DNA of 54,606 bases, taken from an uncultured Prevotella sp. Its GTDB lineage: Bacteria > Bacteroidota > Bacteroidia > Bacteroidales > Bacteroidaceae. The stretch is from the NCBI GenBank assembly GCA_938028745.1, contig CALIZL010000102.1, positions 1-54,606 on the forward strand. Reading direction: 5' to 3'. Positions 42,959-52,010 of this stretch are shown here, piece after piece. The notes under the pieces are model-generated. The model did no database searches and was not told the origin of the DNA. It saw only the letters and a program-made list of their open reading frames with translations. Every line of letters starts with the position of its first letter. The first letter of the stretch is position 1. A program made the position numbers and the translations under genes.

Positions 42959-44941
42959 ATGATAGACAGAGCAACCATAGAGAAGATACAAGAGGCAGCC
43001 AACATCGTGGATGTGGTTTCCGAGTTCGTAACCCTGCGCAAGGCCGGGGCGAACTATAAAGGGTTGTGCCCGTTTCATAACGAGCGCACGCCGTCGTTTA
43101 TGGTGTCGCCTGCGCGTGGCATTTGCCATTGCTTTGGTTGTGGAAAGGGGGGCACACCCGTGAGCTTTATCATGGAACACGAGCAAATGACCTATCCAGA
43201 GGCATTGCGGTGGCTGGCCAAGAAGTATCATATCGAGATTAAGGAACGCGAACTGAGCGACGACGAACGGCGCGAACAGAACGAACGCGAGAGCATGTTC
43301 ATCGTTAACGAGTGGGCCGCGAAACACTTTGAAGACACGTTACACAATAATGTAGACGGGCTTGCCATCGGCATGCAGTATTTTAGGAGCCGTGGTTTTA
43401 GAGACGACAGCGTGCGAAAGTTTCGCTTGGGGTTCGACCTTAACGACAGAGAGCTACTGGCGCGCACGGCAAAAGACAAGGGATATAACGTAGATTTCTT
43501 GGTAAAGACGGGGCTTTGCTATCGTACCGACGACGGACGGTATGTCGATCGCTTTGCCGGCCGTGTTATTTTTCCGTGGTTTGGCGTAAGCGGAAAGGTG
43601 GTTGGTTTTGGTGGAAGACTGCTGGACTCGCGCACAAAAGGCGTACAACAGAAATATGTTAACTCGCCCGACTCGGACATTTACCATAAGGACCACGAAC
43701 TATATGGCATTTTTCAGGGCAAGAAAGCGATTGCCAAAGAAGATTGCGTGTACATGGTGGAGGGCTATACCGATGTTGTTTCGATGCACCAGTGTGGCGT
43801 TGAGAACGTGGTGGCTAACTCTGGTACGGCCCTTAGCATACATCAGATACACACCTTACACCGCTTTACCTCGAACATCGTGCTGCTTTACGATGGCGAT
43901 GCGGCGGGCATACACGCCGCCTTACGTGGAACGGACATGCTGTTGGCCGAGGGAATGAACGTAAAAGTGTTGCTTTTCCCTGATGGCGACGACCCTGACA
44001 GCTTTGCTAGAAAGCACAATGCCGAGGAGTTTAGGAAGTATATTGCCGACAATCAGACCGACTTCATACAGTTTAAGACGCGGGTTTTGCTCGATGGCGT
44101 AACCGATCCTGCTCGCCGTTCGGAGGCTATCTCATCCATCGTGCAGAGTGTTTCGGTTATTCCCAACCAGATTTTGCGCGACACCTACTTGCACGATTGC
44201 GCCCAACGACTGGGCGTGGCTGAAACAACGCTCATCAATAGCATGAACAGATACATACGCGAGAGCCGCGAAAGGCGGTCTACGGAAACGTCGCGTGCTG
44301 TTCAGGAGAGTATGGAAACAACGCCACGGCCCACCATTCAGACGGTTACACCACTGCAACAGGCGGCTAAGGTGGAGCGTATGTTGGTGGAACAGGTGGT
44401 GAAGTACGGCGAACGGATTGTGCTGCGCAACGTGGAAGATGAGGATGGAAATTTGCTTAACCTCACTGTGGCGCAGTTTATTCAATACGATTTTATGCAA
44501 GACGAGTTGGCGTTTCAACATCCGCTATTTAACAGAATTTTGCAAGAGGCGGCCGAAAGGAGCGTGTATCCCGACTTTAAGTCGGAACCTTATTTTGTGC
44601 ATCATGAAGATATTGAGCTGAGCAAGCTGGCAACCGAACTGTGCATGGACCCTTATCAGTACCTAAAACTGAAACAACCCGAACCCATCCATCCGCTAGA
44701 TGAGGAAGAAAAACGACTGAAAGAAAAGGAGAAAGAGGACGAACTGCGCCAACGAACGGTGCATTTGTTGCTCGATTTCCGCCTTGATTATGTGGAGCAT
44801 CGCCTAAAAACACTGCAAACGGAGATTGCACAAGCGGCTAGCGATCCTGAAAAACTGATGCAGCTAATGGCCGAATTTAAGGACATGCAGACAATTCGCA
44901 ACGAGTTGGCACGGCGATTGGGCAGCGAGATTTTGGTTTAA
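42959..44941 (+). CDS. dnaG: DNA primase
   Basis: A 660-residue primase making RNA primers for replication. The start at 42959 (MIDRATIEKI) is chosen over an in-frame ATG 21 bp upstream, matching the usual N-terminus. The zinc finger is CPFHNERTPSF...CHCFGCGKGG (about 40-70). The catalytic core follows with the TOPRIM motifs VYMVEGYTDVVS (Glu) and VLLYDGDAAG (DxD-like). The C-terminal helicase-binding region is Glu/Lys-rich. An AT-rich promoter region with TATAACTTCG lies near 42896-42905. Confidence 0.96.
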   Translation: MIDRATIEKIQEAANIVDVVSEFVTLRKAGANYKGLCPFHNERTPSFMVSPARGICHCFGCGKGGTPVSFIMEHEQMTYPEALRWLAKKYHIEIKERELSDDERREQNERESMFIVNEWAAKHFEDTLHNNVDGLAIGMQYFRSRGFRDDSVRKFRLGFDLNDRELLARTAKDKGYNVDFLVKTGLCYRTDDGRYVDRFAGRVIFPWFGVSGKVVGFGGRLLDSRTKGVQQKYVNSPDSDIYHKDHELYGIFQGKKAIAKEDCVYMVEGYTDVVSMHQCGVENVVANSGTALSIHQIHTLHRFTSNIVLLYDGDAAGIHAALRGTDMLLAEGMNVKVLLFPDGDDPDSFARKHNAEEFRKYIADNQTDFIQFKTRVLLDGVTDPARRSEAISSIVQSVSVIPNQILRDTYLHDCAQRLGVAETTLINSMNRYIRESRERRSTETSRAVQESMETTPRPTIQTVTPLQQAAKVERMLVEQVVKYGERIVLRNVEDEDGNLLNLTVAQFIQYDFMQDELAFQHPLFNRILQEAAERSVYPDFKSEPYFVHHEDIELSKLATELCMDPYQYLKLKQPEPIHPLDEEEKRLKEKEKEDELRQRTVHLLLDFRLDYVEHRLKTLQTEIAQAASDPEKLMQLMAEFKDMQTIRNELARRLGSEILV

Positions 44942-45004
44942 AAAGGTGAGGTTTAGGGGGCGTAAGCCGCTGAATATTGAAGTTTCTATGTGATATGATG
45001 ATGG

Positions 45005-45036
45005 AGTTTAGGCGTTTGAAGTGCCTAAACTTCTTT
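45005..45036 (+). terminator. dnaG terminator
   Basis: AGTTTAGGC (45005-45013) pairs with GCCTAAACT (45023-45031) and is followed by TCTTTGTTT. It is 64 bp after the dnaG stop codon. Confidence 0.72.
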
Positions 45037-45114
45037 GTTTAGAAGGCCTTGTGGCTATGCCCAATCATCACTTTGTTTGCCTGTTGAAAGGCCTTTGTTC
45101 GGCAGTAGACTTTG

Positions 45115-45241
45115 TTTTGGGTGCTGTACAAGCTTTTTGTAGGCAGGCTACAAGCGGCTTGTACTGCCAGTACAAAATGCTTGTAGCCTGCCTACAAAGT
45201 GCTTGTAGCACCACTACACGTGGATTGTAGTGGTAGGTTTT
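45115..45241. repeat. 22-bp array of TTGTA-N7-TACAA palindromes, six units
   Basis: 17-bp palindromes start at 45137, 45159 and 45181 (perfect TTGTA...TACAA) and 45203 (last base changed), exactly 22 bp apart. Degenerate units are at 45115 (right half only) and 45225 (left half only). The N7 cores are GGCAGGC, CTGCCAG, GCCTGCC and GCACCAC. Units 1 and 3 are also complementary to each other, so the block can form one long hairpin or several short ones. It fills the space between the dnaG terminator and the stop codon of the convergent esterase gene. A frame of 69 codons across it is a repeat artefact. Confidence 0.85.
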
Positions 45242-45246
45242 TCTCT

Positions 45247-46419
45247 TTATCTTTGGTTTATTTCCCATCCCATCACCGCCGAAACCAAGGGAACGAGTGT
45301 CATGCAGAGCTTTTGTTGTCCCGAATAGTTGGGGTGGTAGCTTGCGCCAAGGTCTTTATCTACGGTAATAATGCCCGGCATGAACTCGGCAAAATGCACA
45401 TCCTTGTGCGCAGACAGACGTTGTTGCAGCACCTGAAAGCTTGCAGAGAGGTACGCGCCTGCCGAATGGGGACGAATGCAGATAATGGGTACTGGCCCAT
45501 ATTGTTTGCGAACAAGCTCGATAAGCTTAACGTATGCGCCCACATATTGCTCAACAGAGGGCGTAATGATGGTGGAATAGTCGTTCGTGCCAAGGTTTAT
45601 CAGCACCAATTGGGGGCGATAGGCCTTGAAATCGTAAGGGGTGGTGGCGTAATGGTCGAAGAGTTGTAGGTAGCGTTGCGACATGTTGCCTTTCGAAATC
45701 TGCACCGTGTCGCCCCAATTGCGCACCATGCCGCGGCCAGAATGGGCTGCCAGCACATAGTCGGACCCGAAATAGCGGGCCAATAGGCAGGCATAGGCCT
45801 TGTCGCAGTTTTCTGTTTCCAGTTTAAAGGGGTCGGTAGCCTTGTTGCTTTCTGTGCCATAGCCGCAGGTGTACGAGTCGCCAATCACCTCTATAAGCCG
45901 CTTGGGGGCGGGTACGGCATGCAACGAACCGGCCTTAGGCAAGAGCAAGGCGTGCACTGTGGTGCATCCGTATTCGCCTTCGGTGCATTTTTGCAGCACC
46001 AGTTGGTGCTTTCCGCTCTTCAAGCCGTTGGCCAACACCATGCGTTGAGGCGTGTTGCCCTTTACCCTAATCTTCTTTATCCACTTGCCATCAACAAAAA
46101 CATTGTGATAGCTTTCGCCTTCGTCTGAGATTAAGACGGCAATCTCTGTACCTGTAAAGCCCGTTCGCAGGTAAGTTCCCACCCAATCGTAGCGCACGGT
46201 GCCTGCTGTGGCGTTGTGTTCCACGCGTCCGATGTATTGCACTTCGGGGCTGGTGGCTTTAATTTGCGTGTCGTTGGCTGCCTGCGCAGTGCTGGGAACA
46301 AGGGCGGCGAATAGGATAGTGAGGGCAGCGAATATGGATTTAAGCACGTGCCGTGTTGAAGTGGCCGTGTTTGTTGCACCTATATAATAAGGTGTGTGGA
46401 TGTTGCAGATGGGGTTCAT
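45247..46419 (-). CDS. SGNH/GDSL esterase, CE2-like
   Basis: A 390-residue secreted deacetylase-type esterase. A signal helix (SIFAALTILFAALVPSTAQA) sits after about 28 polar residues; a nearer ATG is not obvious. The N-terminal jelly-roll-like domain (about 60-165, VQYIGRVEHNATAGTVRYDWVGTYLRTGFTGTEI) is typical of carbohydrate esterase family 2. The SGNH domain has nucleophile GDSYTCGYG, the Gly/Asn blocks and VLINLGTNDYS, and the catalytic HPNYSGQQK near the C-terminus. CE2 enzymes remove acetyl groups from xylan, mannan or similar glycans. No glycoside hydrolase is adjacent. Confidence 0.87.
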   Translation of the reverse strand: MNPICNIHTPYYIGATNTATSTRHVLKSIFAALTILFAALVPSTAQAANDTQIKATSPEVQYIGRVEHNATAGTVRYDWVGTYLRTGFTGTEIAVLISDEGESYHNVFVDGKWIKKIRVKGNTPQRMVLANGLKSGKHQLVLQKCTEGEYGCTTVHALLLPKAGSLHAVPAPKRLIEVIGDSYTCGYGTESNKATDPFKLETENCDKAYACLLARYFGSDYVLAAHSGRGMVRNWGDTVQISKGNMSQRYLQLFDHYATTPYDFKAYRPQLVLINLGTNDYSTIITPSVEQYVGAYVKLIELVRKQYGPVPIICIRPHSAGAYLSASFQVLQQRLSAHKDVHFAEFMPGIITVDKDLGASYHPNYSGQQKLCMTLVPLVSAVMGWEINQR

Positions 46420-46523
46420 GTTGGTGGGTTAGGTCTTTGTTTACGTTGTAATGATGAATGATAAAACGGCTAGGCTGCCTTGCCTTAATTGAGAAATGCC
46501 TATCGGGCGGGGCTAAAAGCAAA

Positions 46524-46558
46524 CATTGCCTGTGGCTGTTTGGCAACCGCAGGCAATG
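46524..46558 (-). terminator. Terminator of the calycin-like/PCMD gene
   Basis: CATTGCCTG and CAGGCAATG form the base of an imperfect stem. On the minus strand it is followed by TTTGCTTTT. It is about 100 bp after the stop codon. Confidence 0.7.
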
Positions 46559-46656
46559 TCGTTGTGTGCAGGAAAGCAACCCTTTGTGGGGTGGGCGAGT
46601 GGGCTAGGCTGACGTTTTGCGAGCGGAAAGTCCCATCGCCATGCTTTTCTCGAGGC

Positions 46657-48117
46657 TTATTGTTTCACTACCTTGCGTGTTTTGCCTTGTGCATCTTTGA
46701 TGATATACACGCCCTTGCGGTTGGTGTTGTTTACGCGAACGCCATCGAGGGTGTATATTTCCACTTGTTTGTTGGCCTCAACGCTGGGCAAATTGTCAAT
46801 GCCTGTGGTTACGTTGATGGTGTAAAGGTGATATTTGCTTAGGTCGTTGCTGGCAACCAGAACGGTGGCCTTGCCGTTTTCAACGGTTTTTGCTACCAGC
46901 ATGCCTTGTCCCTTGGTCTTCACAATGATGTCGTCGGCAGTTGCGTTGCCTACAATATGGGTGTATTCGGTGGTGTTTTCTGCGAAGTTTGCAAGTGCTT
47001 GACCCTTTATGCTGATGCCTTCAACGCCAAAGTTGTACACCAATTCGAGGTCGTCTACGTATAATTCGTCACTTCCGCTGCCCTTGCCTGCATCGGCGTT
47101 TGTAGAAAGCGTAACGAGTATGGCTTTCGGGTCGATACTGTTATTAACGTAACTGAAGGGGATGGACAGACGTTTCCATTCGCCTTTGGTGTCGGCAATC
47201 TCGTTGTTAATGGCCTCTGCCATCTTTTTGTAGGTCTTACCTTTCTCTTCTGGCAGCTGATAATAGGTGCCGTCGGTAATCACTGCCTTGGCTGTTGCAT
47301 ACGGATGGTCGGCAGAAGGTTTGCCTTGTTTGAACTTCACCCACAAGGAAAGGCTGTCGGGACGGCCGCTTAATTCGGTGTAGAATGGGTCGCCATTGCC
47401 GTCTTTGTCCTTATTGGCGAGGTCGAGGAACGAGTTGTTCTTGGCGTTGGAAGCAGTTGATGAACCTGCATTCAGTCTGCCTGTCGTCAATGTTCCGTTG
47501 GCAATAACACTGAAAAAGAAAAAGTCTAGCTCTCTCGACTTAATTAAAACGCAGCTTTTTCCCATTGAACCAGGGCGAGTTTGGTCGCTGCTGATGGCTG
47601 CATCTGTTTTTGCTGAGTTAGCAAACGAGCCAGTAACGCTTTGGAACGAGTGCCAACGGTTTGGCTCTTGGCTAGCCCCGAATGTTTCAAAGTTGCTGTT
47701 AGGCACTTGATAGCCTTCGCCGAACACCACTTTAATAGTCATTCCATTAAAGTTGATGTCGATGTTGGCATGTAGCTTGTCGCCTGATTCTTGCGCAAGG
47801 AGGTTGATAGGCACATTCCCTAAGCTACTTATTGGCACGTTTCTGTTGGCTTGAAGTAAGCGCGCATTGCCCAAAGCGTAGGGCGTGGCGGGGATGTTGA
47901 TGGTGCCAATGTTAAGTTCTTGACCACTTAGGCTAATCGAAAAGTTCTTCAGCGAGAGGGTGTAACTGCCATCGCCTTGTTGGTCTACGTCGATGGATGC
48001 AGTCTTGTTGCTGAGTGTTTCGCCATTAACCGTTACCACAAGTCTGCCTGTATAGGTTTTGGCAAACGCGGTAAATGCGCCTAAGGCGATGAATAACGTT
48101 GTAAAAAATCTTTTCAT
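46657..48117 (-). CDS. Secreted calycin-like and PCMD-domain protein with sorting tail
   Basis: A 486-residue exported protein. The start at 48117 gives MKRFFTTLFIALGAFTAFA. Residues about 20-135 match the calycin-like domain (YTGRLVVTVNGETLSNKTASIDV, DGSYTLSLKNFSI, IGTINIP). The next 230 residues look like a PCMD (putative carbohydrate metabolism) domain: VPNSNFETFGASQEPNRWHSF, RPDSLSLWVKFKQGK, GEWKRLSIPFSYVNN and SDELYVDDLELVYN. The C-terminus (VEIYTLDGVRVNN...GVYIIKDAQGKTRKVVKQ) resembles a Bacteroidales sorting/anchoring tail. It probably binds or processes a surface carbohydrate. It is divergent from the phosphoesterase gene, with a TAGCTTTG element at 48170-48177. Confidence 0.78.
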   Translation of the reverse strand: MKRFFTTLFIALGAFTAFAKTYTGRLVVTVNGETLSNKTASIDVDQQGDGSYTLSLKNFSISLSGQELNIGTINIPATPYALGNARLLQANRNVPISSLGNVPINLLAQESGDKLHANIDINFNGMTIKVVFGEGYQVPNSNFETFGASQEPNRWHSFQSVTGSFANSAKTDAAISSDQTRPGSMGKSCVLIKSRELDFFFFSVIANGTLTTGRLNAGSSTASNAKNNSFLDLANKDKDGNGDPFYTELSGRPDSLSLWVKFKQGKPSADHPYATAKAVITDGTYYQLPEEKGKTYKKMAEAINNEIADTKGEWKRLSIPFSYVNNSIDPKAILVTLSTNADAGKGSGSDELYVDDLELVYNFGVEGISIKGQALANFAENTTEYTHIVGNATADDIIVKTKGQGMLVAKTVENGKATVLVASNDLSKYHLYTINVTTGIDNLPSVEANKQVEIYTLDGVRVNNTNRKGVYIIKDAQGKTRKVVKQ

Positions 48118-48169
48118 ACTATTATAATTAGCGACGAACGTGATGGAGTTCGCCTTGTTGAACAAGTTG

Positions 48170-48177
48170 CAAAGCTA
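48170..48177 (-). promoter_or_regulatory. -7 element of the calycin-like/PCMD gene
   Basis: The minus strand reads TAGCTTTG, 52 bp before the start codon; the -33 region is weak. Confidence 0.45.
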
Positions 48178-48242
48178 ATACTTTTTTTTGATATGAAGTG
48201 TTCTTTACACAATATAAAATGCTTAATTTGACATATTTTACG

Positions 48243-48250
48243 TAACTTCG
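48243..48250 (+). promoter_or_regulatory. -7-like element unusually close to the phosphoesterase start
   Basis: TAACTTCG ends 4 bases before the annotated ATG at 48255. If used, the transcript would be leaderless, or translation would begin at a later Met (48267 or 48279). Confidence 0.35.
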
Positions 48251-48254
48251 CAGT

Positions 48255-49349
48255 ATGAAACTTGGAATGTTATTGTTTATGCTCATCCCTATTGTTGGGC
48301 ATATATATGTGTTTTGGCATGTTTGGAACATTGTTCCACTGCATAATTGGCTGAAAATCATTCTGTTGGTGTTACTCTCATTGGGTTTCATCTCACTTCT
48401 TGTGGGCTTTGGCGCAGGACTAGATAAGATGCCAATGCCCCTTGCCACGGGCGTATATGAAATTGGAACGTCTTCGGTTTTCGTTCTACTCTATGCCGTG
48501 ATGCTCTTTCTTTTGCTCGACATGGGCAGGCTAGCGCATCTTGTTCCCAAGCATTTCGTGTATAACAGCTTGCTGGGAACGTTCACCGTATTGGGGGTGT
48601 TGCTGGCCGTTTTTGTGTATGGCAACATCCATTATAACAATAAGGTGCGACAAGAACTGCATCTAAACACCTCCAAACACTTGGACAAACCGCTTAAAGT
48701 GGTGATGATAAGCGACCTGCACCTGGGGTATCACAATCGTAGGGCGGAGTTCGCGCGTTGGGTGGGCTTGATTAACGCCGAACGACCCGACCTTGTGCTC
48801 ATCGCCGGCGACATCATCGACATCAGCGTGCGGCCGCTGTTGGAAGAGCATGTAGCCGAAGAATTCCGCCGAATTAAGGTGCCAATATACGCTTGTTTGG
48901 GTAACCACGAGTATTATAGTGGTGATGCTAACGCCGAAAAGTTCTATCGAGATGCCAACATCAACCTGCTGCGCGACAGCGTTGTGCAGGTGATGGACCT
49001 CAATCTTGTTGGGCGCGACGACCGAACCAATGGGCGAAGGGCCTCGCTTAAAACACTGATGGGCAAGGTAGACCCCTCTAAATACACCATTCTGTTAGAC
49101 CATCAGCCCTACCATTTGGAAGAGGCGCAACGGGCAGGAGTAGACTTTCAGCTTAGCGGACACACACATTATGGGCAGGTTTGGCCCATATCGTGGATTG
49201 AAGACACCATATACGAAGACGCATACGGGCCGTTGACGAAGGGTAATACGCGCTATTATGTAACTAGCGGCATTGGCATTTGGGGCGGAAAGTTTAGGAT
49301 TGGCACGCGTAGCGAGTATGTGGTGGCCACGATATCGAAAAGCTTTTAA
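48255..49349 (+). CDS. Membrane metallophosphoesterase (YkuE/calcineurin-like)
   Basis: A 364-residue protein. Four to five membrane helices occupy residues 1-130. The cytoplasmic or periplasmic phosphoesterase domain starts at about 140 with all family motifs: VVMISDLHLGYH, VLIAGDIIDIS, LGNHEYYSGD, LDHQPY and GHTHYGQVWP. It should bind two metal ions and hydrolyse a phosphoester, possibly a lipid-linked one as in YkuE/LpxH-like relatives. The exact start is uncertain because of the promoter position at 48243. It is followed after 71 bp by the SprT-like gene. Confidence 0.88.
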   Translation: MKLGMLLFMLIPIVGHIYVFWHVWNIVPLHNWLKIILLVLLSLGFISLLVGFGAGLDKMPMPLATGVYEIGTSSVFVLLYAVMLFLLLDMGRLAHLVPKHFVYNSLLGTFTVLGVLLAVFVYGNIHYNNKVRQELHLNTSKHLDKPLKVVMISDLHLGYHNRRAEFARWVGLINAERPDLVLIAGDIIDISVRPLLEEHVAEEFRRIKVPIYACLGNHEYYSGDANAEKFYRDANINLLRDSVVQVMDLNLVGRDDRTNGRRASLKTLMGKVDPSKYTILLDHQPYHLEEAQRAGVDFQLSGHTHYGQVWPISWIEDTIYEDAYGPLTKGNTRYYVTSGIGIWGGKFRIGTRSEYVVATISKSF

Positions 49350-49420
49350 GGGTGATAAACACTTAATGAGGGGGACAAGACAAAGAGAAAAGTGCTCAAT
49401 CACGAGGATTTTGACCGCAG

Positions 49421-50086
49421 ATGAAAAGCAACTTTAAACTGACACAGGCACACCTTAAAGCATGGTTCGGCGAGTTTAACCGCGATTATTTCGGGGGAAA
49501 ATTGCCCGAACCGCGTTTAATGCTGTCGCGTTCGAGAACGCAATTGGGCTCGATGCGCTGTAAAAGACGGGCGGGGTTGGGGCGAGTGGAGACCTTTGAT
49601 TACGCTATACATGTGAGCATACTGTTCGAACAAGACGAGAAAGGCTTTAAAAACGTGTTGCTGCACGAGATGATACATTATTATATAGCGTACAACAATG
49701 TCCAAGATACGGCTCCTCATGGCGATGTTTTTAGGGCGATGATGAACAAGTTAAACCGCGAATACGGCTGGAACATGAAGGTTTCTGAAAGGGGAAAGGC
49801 TTTGCAGGTGGCGCAAGAGCATGTTCCGCAGCGCGAATATCTGGTGCTAGCACTGTCGCTTTCTTCGGGTAAAAAGATGTTTTCGGTAGTCTCGCCGAGT
49901 AACTTTCGTAAGCTAGACGGGCAAGTTAAGCGCGTTAGAGAGGTGGAAAACTATGGTTGGTATATTTCAAAAGACGTTTATTTCAACGGCTATCCAAGGG
50001 TTAGGACGTTGCGTGGCGTGCCTGTTGCGCCCGACTTTTTCGACGAAATGCTGAAAAAAATGCAACCTTTGGTTCTTCCCGAATAA
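49421..50086 (+). CDS. SprT-like zinc metalloprotease-domain protein
   Basis: A 221-residue protein of the SprT-like family. The zinc motif HEMIHYYIAYN (HExxH, about residue 87-91) and the third ligand in APHGDVFRAMMNKLN match SprT-like domains. An N-terminal helix (LKAWFGEFNRDYFGGKLPEPRLMLSRSRTQLGSM) is typical. The usual C-terminal zinc ribbon is absent; the last 80 residues form a beta-rich domain without Cys pairs. In eukaryotes relatives repair DNA-protein crosslinks; the bacterial role is unclear. Confidence 0.82.
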   Translation: MKSNFKLTQAHLKAWFGEFNRDYFGGKLPEPRLMLSRSRTQLGSMRCKRRAGLGRVETFDYAIHVSILFEQDEKGFKNVLLHEMIHYYIAYNNVQDTAPHGDVFRAMMNKLNREYGWNMKVSERGKALQVAQEHVPQREYLVLALSLSSGKKMFSVVSPSNFRKLDGQVKRVREVENYGWYISKDVYFNGYPRVRTLRGVPVAPDFFDEMLKKMQPLVLPE

Positions 50087-50144
50087 AAGATGTCGGCACT
50101 TGTAGCGCAAGGTTATGATGGGCCTGCGGCTTTCGGTTAGCCAT

Positions 50145-51575
50145 TTAAAGCAATGGGGAAAGCAGTCGGATGAGCGATTCCCATAGTCGGGCAAGGAAAG
50201 GACGGTGCGCAAAAATGTCGGGACTGTCCAGCACGATGCACTCGGCCTCGTCGGTTAAGAACACTTCTTTCATCTTCAAAGCCATCTCCTTGTCGTAGAA
50301 AAACACATTGGCCTCGAAGTTATTTTCGAAACTTCGGAAGTCTACATTGGTAGAACCGCAGGTGCAAAGACTGTCGTCGCACACCAGCAGCTTGCTGTGG
50401 TTAAAGCCGGCGCAGTAAAAGCAAATCATAACTCCTGCCTCTAAAGCCGCTTGCACATACGAGCGGCCCGCCCACTCAATGATTTTAGAGTCGGTTCGGG
50501 CAGGGAGCATCAGGCGAATGTCCACTCCTGCCTGCCTTGCCGTTCGCATGGCGAAGAGTATAGGCTCGGTGGGCAAGAAGTAAGGCGACTCCATATAAAC
50601 GTATTTCTTGGCCTCAAGCAGTATGCGCATGTAGCCTTGCATGATGTCGGGCCAAGGCGAAACGGGGCTGCTTGTTACCACTTGCGCAATGCAATTGTTG
50701 CTAATTTGGGGCGAAAGCACGGGATAATACACCTTGTCGGTGATAAGTGTGCGCGCCATAAAGTACCAATCCACCAGAAAAGCGCGCTGAATGCCATACA
50801 CAGCACCGCCTCGAAGGCGCAGATGGGTGTCGCGCCACTCTTGCTTGCGCGTGCCTTTCACGTATCTCAGAGCCACATTCATGCCGCCGATGTAGCCTGT
50901 TCGGCCGTCGATGATGCAGAGTTTGCGGTGGTTGCGGTAGTTCATCTTGCTGGTGAACATGGGGAAACGCACGGGCATGAACGACTGAACCTGCACGCCA
51001 CCCCGCGCCAAGTGGTCGAAAAAGCTGTTGCCAACGCTCCAACAACCCACGTCATCGTATATCAGACGCACCTCTACGCCTTGCTTAGCCTTGTCGATGA
51101 GGGCGTCGGCAACCAGTCGGCCCAGCGCATCGTCTTCAATAATGTACGTGCCTAGGTGTATATGGTGGCGCGCTTGGCCTATCTCGGCAAGCAAGTCGAG
51201 GAAGAAATCATGCCCCGTGGTGAATATCTCCACCTCGTTATCCTTGTAGGGCAGGGCCAGGCTGAGGTTGGTGAAGAGGTTAATCAGCTCCTTGTGGGCG
51301 TCTGGCAGTTGCAGTTCGCCCTGCTCGGCGTATTCCAACATGCTGCGTTTTGTAAGCCTGTCCATGCTCCTTTGGCTGATGAGGCGTTCCTTTCGCGTGT
51401 TTTGTCCGAAGAAGAAGTAGAAAACGATGCCCACCACAGGTACGAATGTAAGCACAAGAAGCCACGCCATAGTCTTGGCAGGCTGCCTATGGTCCATCAG
51501 AACTCGCACCATCACGCCGATGGTGACGATGATATAAAGTGCAATTATGGCTGTGTGGAGATATTGCATAGGCAT
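50145..51575 (-). CDS. cls: Cardiolipin synthase
   Basis: A 476-residue phospholipase-D-superfamily enzyme, which condenses two phosphatidylglycerols to cardiolipin. The start at 51575 (MPMQYLHTAIIALY) fits the usual length; the frame upstream is not protein-like. Two N-terminal membrane helices (about 5-25 and 35-55) are followed by two HKD domains: NYRNHRKLCIIDGRTGYIGGMN and GFNHSKLLVCDDSLCTCGSTNVD. It is convergent with the SprT-like gene. Confidence 0.94.
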   Translation of the reverse strand: MPMQYLHTAIIALYIIVTIGVMVRVLMDHRQPAKTMAWLLVLTFVPVVGIVFYFFFGQNTRKERLISQRSMDRLTKRSMLEYAEQGELQLPDAHKELINLFTNLSLALPYKDNEVEIFTTGHDFFLDLLAEIGQARHHIHLGTYIIEDDALGRLVADALIDKAKQGVEVRLIYDDVGCWSVGNSFFDHLARGGVQVQSFMPVRFPMFTSKMNYRNHRKLCIIDGRTGYIGGMNVALRYVKGTRKQEWRDTHLRLRGGAVYGIQRAFLVDWYFMARTLITDKVYYPVLSPQISNNCIAQVVTSSPVSPWPDIMQGYMRILLEAKKYVYMESPYFLPTEPILFAMRTARQAGVDIRLMLPARTDSKIIEWAGRSYVQAALEAGVMICFYCAGFNHSKLLVCDDSLCTCGSTNVDFRSFENNFEANVFFYDKEMALKMKEVFLTDEAECIVLDSPDIFAHRPFLARLWESLIRLLSPLL

Positions 51576-52010
51576 ACTTGTTGCTACTCTTGCTGTTGTA
51601 AGGCTTTTGTATTGCTGTCCGATACGAGTCCGGTTTGCGGTGCATGCCCCAGTCCGACTTGTCTTTACCTGATGTAAACGATGCAGGTGCTGTTCCGTTC
51701 TGTTTGGTTCGTACCGCTTAACTCTCCTTACGTTAAGCACAAAAATACGCATTGTTTTCATAACTACAAAACAAACGGCACACAAATACGGGCTTCTGAC
51801 TCGATTTAAACATTTGTTTAAAGATGTGCCGCGATAAAGCTATTAAAGTCTTTTGTTTTTTAGTAGTTCTTATTTTGTTTGTTCCCTCAAAACGTCTAGC
51901 AAGTATTCGCTTTATTACAGCCATTGTTCCTTATTTGATATTGTTCTTACTTCTTTTGATTTTGTAATAAAAAAATCATGATTTTGTTTCTTTATCTTTT
52001 ACTAAATGGC

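Noticed and set aside
45021..45230. A 69-codon frame with Cys-rich repeats (CRQATSGLYCQYK)
   Set aside because: It is generated by the 22-bp palindromic array; the opposite strand has an equivalent frame.
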